From positions 62,001-126,000 of the forward strand of contig NZ_MAYG01000031.1 in the NCBI RefSeq assembly GCF_001684965.1: a stretch of 64,000 bases of DNA. Reading direction: 5' to 3'. Below the pieces are notes generated by a model. The model was not told the origin of the DNA. It saw only the letters and a list, made by a program, of their open reading frames with translations, and did no database searches. The translations under genes and the position numbers were made by a program. Positions 8,733 through 16,411 of this stretch are shown piece after piece (the stretch's first letter is position 1; each line of letters opens with the position of its first letter). The DNA is from Chryseobacterium arthrosphaerae (GTDB lineage: Bacteria; Bacteroidota; Bacteroidia; Flavobacteriales; Weeksellaceae).

Positions 8733-10340
8733 ATGGAATTTAGATATCAGGATCCGTATCCAATTCAGAAAGATGATACGGTGTACAAAAAGCTTACATC
8801 AGATTATGTAAAGGTTGAAAAACTTGGAGACAGGGAAATTTTAACTGTTGACCCAAAAGGATTGGAATTATTGGCTGAGGAAGCTATGGCAGACGTTTCA
8901 TTCATGTTACGTTCCTCTCATCTGGAGAGTCTTAAAAGAATCATTGATGATCCGGAAGCTACGGATAATGACAGATTCGTTGCTTATAACCTTTTACAGA
9001 ATGCTGCGGTAGCTGCTGAAGGAGCACTTCCTTCCTGCCAGGATACAGGAACTGCAATTGTAATGGGTAAAAAAGGTGAAAACGTTTATACCGGAGTAGA
9101 TGACGGGGAGTACCTGAGCAAAGGAATATACAATACCTATCAAAAAAGAAACCTGAGATATTCACAGGTGGTTCCTTTAACCATGTTTGATGAGAAGAAT
9201 TCAGGGTCAAACCTTCCGGCACAGATCGATATCTATGCTAAAAAAGGAGATTACTATGAATTCTTATTTTTAACGAAGGGTGGAGGTTCTGCGAATAAAA
9301 CATTCTTATACCAGAAGACCAAGTCTTTACTGAACGAAAAATCTCTTGAAGAATTCATCAAAGAAAAGATATCAGATCTTGGAACGGCAGCCTGCCCGCC
9401 TTACCACTTAGCTTTGGTGATCGGGGGAACTTCTGCAGAGGCCAACCTTGCCGCTGTAAAGAAAGCTTCCGCAAAATATTATGATAATCTTCCGACAGAA
9501 GGAAACGAAGCCGGCCAGGCATTCAGAGACCTTGAATGGGAAGCGAAAGTGCAGAAGATCTGCCAGGAAAGTGCTATCGGAGCACAGTTCGGAGGGAAAT
9601 ACCTTACCCATGACGTAAGAGTGATCAGACTTCCGAGACATGCTGCCTCATGTCCTGTAGGAATGGGAGTATCCTGTTCTGCTGACAGAAATATCAAAGG
9701 GAAAATTACAAAAGAAGGAATCTTTCTTGAACAGCTGGAGCAGGATCCTAAGAGATTCTTACCGGCTACCCCTCCGCATTTGGAAGAAGCTGTAGAAATA
9801 AACCTGAATAAGCCAATGCCTGAAATTCTGACGGAGCTTTCAAAATATCCGATCAAAACAAGATTAAAACTGAACGGAACACTGATCGTTGCCAGAGATA
9901 TTGCTCATGCTAAGATCAAAGAGATCATTGACAGCGGTCAGCCAATGCCGGAATACTTCAAAAACCATCCGATCTACTATGCAGGACCTGCAAAAACCCC
10001 GGAAGGAATGGCTTCAGGAAGTTTCGGGCCTACTACTGCCGGAAGAATGGATGTATACGTAGATGAATTCCAGAGCCATGGAGGAAGTATGATCATGCTG
10101 GCAAAAGGAAACAGAAGTAAAGATGTGACCAATGCCTGCAACAAATACGGAGGTTTCTACCTGGGATCCATCGGAGGGCCTGCAGCAATTCTTGCAAAAG
10201 ACAATATTGTGTCTGTAGATGTGGTAGACTTCCCGGAATTAGGAATGGAAGCTGTAAGAAAAATTGAAGTAAAAGACTTCCCGGCATTCATCATTACCGA
10301 TGATAAAGGCAACGATTTCTTCGCAGATCTTGCGCATTGA
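8733..10340 (+). CDS. fumA: Class I (iron-sulfur) fumarate hydratase
   Basis: A 535-residue class I fumarase, which uses a labile [4Fe-4S] cluster to hydrate fumarate to malate. The three cluster cysteines can be located in SCQDTGTA (about 102), in the [14 protein letters not shown] segment (about 220) and in [17 protein letters not shown] (about 308). The C-terminal beta domain has the family stretch GPTTAGRMD. Alpha and beta domains are fused, as in the E. coli FumA type. It is divergent from fumC. Differential oxygen or iron control of the pair is likely by analogy, but no operator is identified here. Confidence 0.95.
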   Translation: MEFRYQDPYPIQKDDTVYKKLTSDYVKVEKLGDREILTVDPKGLELLAEEAMADVSFMLRSSHLESLKRIIDDPEATDNDRFVAYNLLQNAAVAAEGALPSCQDTGTAIVMGKKGENVYTGVDDGEYLSKGIYNTYQKRNLRYSQVVPLTMFDEKNSGSNLPAQIDIYAKKGDYYEFLFLTKGGGSANKTFLYQKTKSLLNEKSLEEFIKEKISDLGTAACPPYHLALVIGGTSAEANLAAVKKASAKYYDNLPTEGNEAGQAFRDLEWEAKVQKICQESAIGAQFGGKYLTHDVRVIRLPRHAASCPVGMGVSCSADRNIKGKITKEGIFLEQLEQDPKRFLPATPPHLEEAVEINLNKPMPEILTELSKYPIKTRLKLNGTLIVARDIAHAKIKEIIDSGQPMPEYFKNHPIYYAGPAKTPEGMASGSFGPTTAGRMDVYVDEFQSHGGSMIMLAKGNRSKDVTNACNKYGGFYLGSIGGPAAILAKDNIVSVDVVDFPELGMEAVRKIEVKDFPAFIITDDKGNDFFADLAH

Positions 10341-10383
10341 TTAGTTTAAAATTAAAATAAATAATAAAATAGAGCACTGATCT

Positions 10384-10415
10384 TTTGTGTAAAAAGGAAA
10401 AAAGCTTTATTTTTG
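10384..10415 (+). promoter_or_regulatory. Canonical Bacteroidetes promoter
   Basis: TTTG (10384-10387), a 20-base gap, then TATTTTTG (10408-10415). It overlaps an in-frame TTG at 10413 and so argues that translation starts at the ATG at 10434. Confidence 0.65.
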
Positions 10416-10433
10416 CCTAAAATCTTTAAGAGA

Positions 10434-10718
10434 ATGATAACGATATTATCAGCATTTTGGCCGTTCTACCAGTTCCTATGGACTGTTTTCTTCATCACTA
10501 TGTTCTTAGTGGGATTCTGGTGTATTTTCATGTTCTTCGGATTAGTAATCCCAATGTGGTTAACTGAAGGTTTGAAAGAATATTTCGGAAAAGTAAAACC
10601 TTTCGATCCAGAAGATATCAGAAGAAAGCTTATTACGGAGCAGGAAGGTGTAGAAACAATCTACAGCCAGCCTAAAGGGAACGGACCTTTCATTCACGAT
10701 CACGGACATCATCATTAA
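10434..10718 (+). CDS. Small membrane protein with His-rich tail
   Basis: A 94-residue protein with two closely spaced hydrophobic segments (about 3-45, rich in Phe, Trp and Met) and a soluble C-terminus ending in HDHGHHH. I chose the ATG at 10434 over an in-frame TTG at 10413 because that TTG is inside a well-formed promoter. The His tail could bind metal, but nothing else supports this. It has its own promoter and terminator, so it is transcribed alone. No family recognised. Confidence 0.75.
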   Translation: MITILSAFWPFYQFLWTVFFITMFLVGFWCIFMFFGLVIPMWLTEGLKEYFGKVKPFDPEDIRRKLITEQEGVETIYSQPKGNGPFIHDHGHHH

Positions 10719-10782
10719 TTGATTGTCATTGCTTTTTCACCTGAATTCTGAAAAAGTAATATCAAAGCAAAACAACATATAT

Positions 10783-10811
10783 AAAACCGCCTGAGCAATT
10801 AGGCGGTTTTT
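10783..10811 (+). terminator. Intrinsic terminator
   Basis: AAAACCGCCT (10783-10792) pairs with AGGCGGTTTT (10801-10810) and continues into T. The remaining bases to 11027 hold no gene I can support. Confidence 0.85.
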
Positions 10812-11027
10812 CTTATATAAATGAAGATCCCTCTGGAAAGACATTTTTAAATTGGATCAGATTCAGAAACCTGGAAGCAGTATATTTTTGCTGAATAAAT
10901 TCTTTGCCTCCTTAAAAAAAAGCAGTTTCAGAAATAGAATCTTTACGTTAATTCAATTCCATCAATACAAACACTATCCCCCGAACTTTTGTACCTGATC
11001 CCAGCCAGATTTCCAAAAGGACCCAGG

Positions 11028-11909
11028 CTATTTATTATTCCTGAGGTTTTCCGGGGATATCCCGAATTTCTTTTTAAAAGCACGGGTAAAATTCTGGACA
11101 TATTCATATCCGCATTCAATAGCGATTTCCTTGATCATAATATCTCTATCTGTTATCATTTTTTTAGCTTTCATCATTCGTAGTTCTGATATATAATGAG
11201 CAATAGTAGTTTGGTACTGAGCTTTAAATGCCTTCCTTATACTATTTCCATTCATCCCCAGCCGCCTTCCGATCTCTTCTGCTTTTATATTTCTGTGGTA
11301 GTTTTCATCAATGAATTTTCTGATCATCTCAGGAGTTCCCGGACTTGCCTCCAGTGGATTTTTGTCATTGAATTGCTCAAAAATAAGGATGAGCAGCTTG
11401 ATGATTTTGGCTTCTATCAATAATTTCTGCAAAATTCCTTTCTTGGCAGAGTTCAGAATTTCATTCAGAATCAAATGCATTTCAACGGTCATATCCGGTG
11501 GAGTTCCCTGATGAAGAAATATGTAATTGTTCTGGACCATATTTTTCAGGATTTCTGCATTTTCATAGCTGAGTTCCGGATTAATCAGTTTTAAGACAAA
11601 AGAATAGCTGAGGTGGATCTGTAAGTATTTAAGCGGAGACTGACTGGCTGTCCATAATTCCGCAGTAGTTTTTTCAGGAGAAAAATGTAAAATGTATTGA
11701 TTTTTTCTGAACAAAAGTGTTGTACTGCGATCCCCGGTTTCCATATGAATATCATGGCTTAGCAAAAAGAGGAGTGTAAACCCGGACTTTCTTTCAATTC
11801 TGAAAGATTTTAAAAGATATTCACCATTCTGATCATTCTGCATTACAATCTCAATATCCTCTGAACTGAAGATCATTCTGTTATTGGGATGCTCTCTCAT
11901 ACAACACAT
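11028..11909 (-). CDS. AraC family transcriptional regulator
   Basis: A 293-residue regulator. The C-terminal 100 residues hold two helix-turn-helix motifs typical of AraC/XylS proteins (IKAEEIGRRLGMNGNSIRKAF, shortened here, and IKEIAIECGYEYVQNFTRAFKKKFG in outline), ending in GISPENLRN. The N-terminal 190 residues are an unrecognised sensor domain. It is divergent from the T9SS protein at 12056 with about 145 bases between, so that gene is a possible target. No operator is identified. The N-terminus MCCMREHPNN allows an alternative start three codons in. Confidence 0.92.
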   Translation of the reverse strand: MCCMREHPNNRMIFSSEDIEIVMQNDQNGEYLLKSFRIERKSGFTLLFLLSHDIHMETGDRSTTLLFRKNQYILHFSPEKTTAELWTASQSPLKYLQIHLSYSFVLKLINPELSYENAEILKNMVQNNYIFLHQGTPPDMTVEMHLILNEILNSAKKGILQKLLIEAKIIKLLILIFEQFNDKNPLEASPGTPEMIRKFIDENYHRNIKAEEIGRRLGMNGNSIRKAFKAQYQTTIAHYISELRMMKAKKMITDRDIMIKEIAIECGYEYVQNFTRAFKKKFGISPENLRNNK

Positions 11910-12003
11910 TTTTTACGATATCAGGTACAATTCAAAAGCGCCTTCTGACCAACCAGGATAACTAAAAGGTGGGAAATGATAACCCCGGACTGATCAGGAG
12001 CGG

Positions 12004-12011
12004 TACTTTTG
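12004..12011 (+). promoter_or_regulatory. -7 promoter box of the FISUMP-domain gene
   Basis: TACTTTTG fits TAnnTTTG, 44 bases before the ATG at 12056. No TTG is found at -33, which would suit a promoter that needs an activator such as the adjacent AraC protein. Confidence 0.45.
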
Positions 12012-12055
12012 CGCAAAATTAAATTAAATTTAGAATAAATAAAAATAATATTCCT

Positions 12056-13096
12056 ATGATTGAAGATTTATATTTTACCATACGAAAACTGGGGGCAGGA
12101 ATAATGCTGGCCCTTATAGCAGGAAATGCTTTACAGGCCCAGGGATCAGGTTGTAATAATGTAGATCCGGGAAATAATACCGGTGATACGGGCTGTGTGA
12201 ATTTTACTTACCGGGGACAGCCTGTAACATATACAACAGTAAGAGCAGGAGATGGAAATATATGGTTGCAGCAGAACCTGGGAAGCTTACAGGTGGCCGG
12301 TATGGCAGACGATGAAAAGGCATATGGCGATTTTTTCCAGTGGGGAAGATGGGATGACGGGCATCAGTTGAGAAACTCTCCTCTCACATCAGCCCCACAG
12401 GTGAATGCTCCGGATGGGCTGGCAGGTACACCGTCATTCATCACGGGTTCACCGGCATGGTGGGAGGTGAATGCCACTACAGATGCCTGGACAGGAAAAG
12501 ACGTAACCGAAATTACGAATACAACAGGGATAGATCCGTGCAAGGCAATAGGTCCGGATTGGAGAATGCCGTCCCAGGTGGAATGGAAAACGATTGTCAG
12601 TGTTGAAAGCATTACCAGTCCGTCAAAAGCATACGGAAGCAGTTTAAAACTTCCGGCAGCAGGAAGCCGGAGCCATGTAGACGGAACATTTTCATTTGTA
12701 GGAAAAAGAGGATATTACTGGAGCTCAGATCCTACTGGAATTGGAGCAAAGTATCTTTATATTGGTGCTACCATTTCAAATGCAGCAGCAGGAGCTCCAA
12801 AAGGACAGGGTGCATCAGTAAGATGCATTAAGCCGGCAGCTTCATTAAGTACTTCAGAAATCAGATTGAAAAAACAGGTTGCAGAACTGTATCCTAATCC
12901 TGTAAAAGATATTCTTGGCGTTACAGCAGGATTTTATATCGAAACAGTGAATGTTGTGAATGCAGCAGGACAGAAAATGAAAGTTGAGCTTTCAAACAAC
13001 AGCATCAATATGAGCGGGCTGAATGCCGGATTGTATTGGGTAGAAATCAAACTTAAAAATGGAGAAATAATTTCTGAAAAGATTATAAAAAACTGA
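12056..13096 (+). CDS. Secreted FISUMP-domain protein with T9SS sorting domain
   Basis: A 346-residue exported protein. A hydrophobic stretch MLALIAGNALQAQ (about 18-30) is the signal peptide, so a shorter N-terminus is possible. Residues 50-262 match the pattern of the Fibrobacter succinogenes major paralogous (FISUMP) domain, seen in WLQQNLG, DWRMPSQVEWKTI, YYWSSDP and VRCIK. The last 70 residues (AELYPNPVKDILGV through GLYWVEIKLKNG) are a type A T9SS sorting domain, so the protein should be exported across the outer membrane. Function of FISUMP domains is not established. It is followed by a terminator. Confidence 0.85.
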   Translation: MIEDLYFTIRKLGAGIMLALIAGNALQAQGSGCNNVDPGNNTGDTGCVNFTYRGQPVTYTTVRAGDGNIWLQQNLGSLQVAGMADDEKAYGDFFQWGRWDDGHQLRNSPLTSAPQVNAPDGLAGTPSFITGSPAWWEVNATTDAWTGKDVTEITNTTGIDPCKAIGPDWRMPSQVEWKTIVSVESITSPSKAYGSSLKLPAAGSRSHVDGTFSFVGKRGYYWSSDPTGIGAKYLYIGATISNAAAGAPKGQGASVRCIKPAASLSTSEIRLKKQVAELYPNPVKDILGVTAGFYIETVNVVNAAGQKMKVELSNNSINMSGLNAGLYWVEIKLKNGEIISEKIIKN

Positions 13097-13181
13097 TCCT
13101 TTGCCGGGTTGGAATCAATATTTCGGACGATTTTCCGTTCGTATAAAAATATAGTTCATTACAATTACTTTTATTGGAAGG

Positions 13182-13208
13182 CTCATGAAATTTTCATGGG
13201 TCTTTTTT
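13182..13208 (+). terminator. Intrinsic terminator after the FISUMP gene
   Basis: CTCATGAAA and TTTTCATGGG form a hairpin directly followed by TCTTTTTTT. Confidence 0.7.
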
Positions 13209-13253
13209 TATGGATCATATAAGGATTTGTTGATAACAGATCAAAAATAGAAC

Positions 13254-16130
13254 ATGAAAAAGAAAATTAATCCTATATTCGATAAAAATAAAGATATGGA
13301 AAAGTTATATTCTGTTATTTTTCTGTTCATTGCAGCTCTTGCCTCCGGACAGATCAATTATACCATTACCCCCAATCCTTTTAATGAAACCGATGCTATT
13401 ACCCTGACCGTACCGGGAGATCAGATTGATGAAACGGCCTGGGGTGTTTCCAATAATTCGGTTTATATATGGTCATGGTCTTTTGATACCAATTATCAGA
13501 ACAGCCAGGATTGTCCAACGAACGGAAGCTGGAATAACTCCAATGACCTGAATAAACTGAGTTATAATGCAGGAACCGATACTTATTCCTTAACATTCAC
13601 ACCCACCGCATTTTTCGGAAGAACAGGAATCGGAAGATTTGGATTTTTATTAAAAGATAAAACCGGAAGTCATCAGACCTCACCGGATATCTTTGTGAAT
13701 GTGGGCATTTTAAATCTTAATCTGACCAATCCGCTTGCTAACAGTCTTACTTCAGTTCCGGCAGGAAGTTCTATCAATATCACTGCTTCCACGAATGTAA
13801 ATGCAACATTTCAGTTAAAGGCTAACGGAATGGTAGTGAATTCTACTACTTCTCCGTCACAGTCTTTTTCTTATAATTATACTGTTTCTCAGGATGCTGA
13901 TATGGAACTGGTTGCCACGCAGGGAAGCAGCTCCAAAACAGCGAAGTTTATTCTACAGACTCCCAGGAATGTAGTTTCCGAAGCTATTCCGAACTGGATC
14001 AGACAGGGGATCAATTATCATCCTACCGATCAGACAATCATAGGTCTTGCTTTGTATGCTCCCGGGAAAAATTTTGTACATGTGATCGGAAGTTTCAATA
14101 GCTGGGCGGTAAACGATACGTATTTAATGAAAAGAGATACCGCAAATCCTGATCTCTACTGGATTGAGCTTAACGGTCTGACCCCGAAGCAGTTATATAC
14201 CTTCCAATACAGAACAAACGATCTGAAAAAAGTGGCGGATCCTTATTCTCCACAAATCCTATCTTCCTATGATGATCAGTGGATCTCATCTTCTACTTAT
14301 CCGAATTTACCTGCATTTCCGGCCGGACAGGGCTTTGAAGTTTCGACTTTTAAAACAGGGCAGACTCCTTACAACTGGCAGGTAACCAATTTCCAGAGAC
14401 CGGCCAAGGAAGATCTTATTGTTTATGAATTACTATTAAGAGACTTTACCCAGGAAAAAAACTGGCAATCACTGATCAACAAAATTTCTTACCTGAAGAA
14501 TTTAAAAATCAATGCTATAGAACTGCTTCCTGTCATGGAATTTGATGGCAACCTTTCATGGGGATACAATACCTCTTTCCATTATGCGCTGGATAAAGCG
14601 TACGGAACTCCTGAAAAATTTAAAGAATTTGTAGACCTGTGCCATCAGAACGGAATTGCGGTCATTCTCGATGTTGCATTTAACCACGCAACAGGCCGTT
14701 CACCTTTGGTAAGGCTCTGGAATATTGATCCTGATGGAGACGGCTACGGTGATGTTGCTTCAGACAACCCTTACTTCAACCAGGTTCCGAAACATTCCTA
14801 CAATGTGTTTAATGACTTTAACCATACCAGTCCTTCAACGCAATATTACGTTGAAAGATGCCTTCAGCAGTGGCTCACCGAATATCGTATCGACGGTTTC
14901 CGTTGGGATCTTACCAAAGGATTTACCCAAAGCTGTTCTGAAAATGATGAAGCCTGTACCAATGCTTATCAGCAGGACAGAGTGGATATCATGAAACACT
15001 ATGCCGACAGACAGTGGGCTATAGACCCGAATTCATATATGATCTTTGAACATCTGGGAACAGACGCCGAAGAGCAGCAGTGGGCCAATTACAGAGCTGC
15101 GGAAGGAAAAGGAGTAATGCTTTGGAATAAACAGACAGACCCTTACAACCAAAATACGATGGGCTATAAAGAAAACAGCAATTATGACCGGATGAATCAC
15201 AGTCTTCACGGTTTTAATGAAATGCGTGCTGTAGGCTATGGCGAAAGCCATGATGAAGAAAGGCTGATGTTTAAAAATCTTGCCTATGGAGCTGTAAACG
15301 GAAGTTATTCTGTGAAAAATCTTAATACCGCTCTGGAAAGAATGAAAGCATTCGGAGCCACATTCTTTACCATTCCCGGTCCGAAAATGATCTGGCAGTT
15401 TGGGGAATTAGGGTATGAATTCAGTATCAACAGATGTACGAACGGTACAATCGACAGCGGATGCAGGACAGATGAAAAACCTGTTGCATTCACATTAGGC
15501 TATGATACGGATGCGGCCAGAAAATCAGTATATGATACCTGGGCGAAGATTATCAATATCAGGAACAGCCACCAGGTTTTTAAATCCAAAACCTATACTA
15601 TAGAATCTAATAACCTCGCCAATGATCCGGATGGGCTTATTACTAGAATTTATGTGTATGATAATACGATCAGTGGAATGAAGAATGTAGTAGTACTGGC
15701 AAATTACAGTACTTCCGTGCAAAATGTAATTCCTTATTTACCTTACACAGGACAATGGCAGAATCTGATGGATGATACCGTCCTGAATATGACATCTACA
15801 ACAGCTCCGGTTACATTACAGCCCGGAGAATTCAGGATCTTTGGAAACTACACCGGATCGTTATCAGCTGCAGATGTGAACGCAGAACATAAACTATCTC
15901 TTCAGATCGCTGATAATCCGGTAAAAAATGGTCATGTCAAATTGATTTATAATAAAGCTAAAAACGGCGAAATTATCATTTCAGAAATGAGTGGTAAAAA
16001 ACTGGATACCTTCAAACTGAATAATGAAAGCGGAAGCTACGAGCTGAAAGTAAATTATCCGGCAGGAACTTACCTGGTACAGCTGAAATCAGAAACCGGA
16101 ATGGCTATTCAAAAAATGATCATAAAGTAA
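13254..16130 (+). CDS. Secreted GH13 alpha-amylase family protein with T9SS sorting domain
   Basis: A 958-residue alpha-glucan-active hydrolase. Signal peptide MEKLYSVIFLFIAALASGQ begins at the second Met (13296), which may be the true start. Two beta-sandwich regions come first (about 35-260), then a CBM48/E-set-like domain (about 275-335, HVIGSFNSW), then the GH13 barrel (about 385-720). Conserved regions are visible: DVAFNH (near 472), GFRWDLTKG with the nucleophile Asp (near 552), the acid Glu in IFEHLG (near 598), and the Asp of GESHDEERL (near 664). The C-terminal 80 residues are a T9SS sorting domain. It probably degrades starch or glycogen outside the cell; substrate detail is not determinable. 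Confidence 0.92.
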   Translation: MKKKINPIFDKNKDMEKLYSVIFLFIAALASGQINYTITPNPFNETDAITLTVPGDQIDETAWGVSNNSVYIWSWSFDTNYQNSQDCPTNGSWNNSNDLNKLSYNAGTDTYSLTFTPTAFFGRTGIGRFGFLLKDKTGSHQTSPDIFVNVGILNLNLTNPLANSLTSVPAGSSINITASTNVNATFQLKANGMVVNSTTSPSQSFSYNYTVSQDADMELVATQGSSSKTAKFILQTPRNVVSEAIPNWIRQGINYHPTDQTIIGLALYAPGKNFVHVIGSFNSWAVNDTYLMKRDTANPDLYWIELNGLTPKQLYTFQYRTNDLKKVADPYSPQILSSYDDQWISSSTYPNLPAFPAGQGFEVSTFKTGQTPYNWQVTNFQRPAKEDLIVYELLLRDFTQEKNWQSLINKISYLKNLKINAIELLPVMEFDGNLSWGYNTSFHYALDKAYGTPEKFKEFVDLCHQNGIAVILDVAFNHATGRSPLVRLWNIDPDGDGYGDVASDNPYFNQVPKHSYNVFNDFNHTSPSTQYYVERCLQQWLTEYRIDGFRWDLTKGFTQSCSENDEACTNAYQQDRVDIMKHYADRQWAIDPNSYMIFEHLGTDAEEQQWANYRAAEGKGVMLWNKQTDPYNQNTMGYKENSNYDRMNHSLHGFNEMRAVGYGESHDEERLMFKNLAYGAVNGSYSVKNLNTALERMKAFGATFFTIPGPKMIWQFGELGYEFSINRCTNGTIDSGCRTDEKPVAFTLGYDTDAARKSVYDTWAKIINIRNSHQVFKSKTYTIESNNLANDPDGLITRIYVYDNTISGMKNVVVLANYSTSVQNVIPYLPYTGQWQNLMDDTVLNMTSTTAPVTLQPGEFRIFGNYTGSLSAADVNAEHKLSLQIADNPVKNGHVKLIYNKAKNGEIIISEMSGKKLDTFKLNNESGSYELKVNYPAGTYLVQLKSETGMAIQKMIIK

Positions 16131-16133
16131 TAC

Positions 16134-16172
16134 AAAGGCAAATTGGCGAAACAGCTGATTTGCCTTTTTTCT
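16134..16172 (+). terminator. Intrinsic terminator after the amylase gene
   Basis: AAAGGCAAAT (16134-16143) pairs with ATTTGCCTTT (16158-16167) and continues as T tract. It insulates the riboswitch transcript. Confidence 0.85.
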
Positions 16173-16191
16173 TTCTCGGAATGAGTCTGTT

Positions 16192-16222
16192 TTTGCATAT
16201 TTGAAAAATTAGTCTACCTTTG
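16192..16222 (+). promoter_or_regulatory. Promoter of the riboswitch operon
   Basis: TTTG (16192-16195), 19 bases, then TACCTTTG (16215-16222). Transcription would begin near 16229, exactly where the aptamer starts. Confidence 0.75.
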
Positions 16223-16228
16223 CACTAG

Positions 16229-16335
16229 AGTTATCAAGAAAGGTGGAGGGATTTGGCCCAATGAAACCTTAGCAACCAACACAATTCCAGAAGTGTAAAG
16301 GTGCTAATTCCAACCCAATGGGGGAGATAAGTGAA
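16229..16335 (+). promoter_or_regulatory. SAM-I (S-box) riboswitch
   Basis: The segment shows the conserved S-box core: TCAAGAAAGGTGGAGGGA after P1, GGCCCAATGAAACC, TTAGCAACC, and AAGGTGCTAATTCC, closed by P1 pairing TTATC (16231-16235) with GATAA (16326-16330). This is the aptamer for S-adenosylmethionine that usually represses methionine-related genes. Downstream, an 8-bp hairpin (TCTGCAGA at 16379-16386 with 16391-16398) lies just before the start codon without a T tract, which suggests control of translation rather than termination. The controlled operon is a TonB receptor plus an amino acid permease. Confidence 0.95.
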
Positions 16336-16411
16336 GTCAATATTCTTATATGAATTCCATTTCTTGAAGTCTTGTGTATCTGCAGATTGATCTGCAGAAG
16401 AATATTATTTA

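Noticed and set aside
9479..9856. Minus-strand open frame of 125 codons inside the class I fumarase gene
   Set aside because: Antisense shadow; the plus strand carries the cluster cysteines.
10413..10433. TTG start adding seven residues to the small His-tailed membrane protein
   Set aside because: The TTG is part of the -7 box TATTTTTG and so would not be in the transcript.
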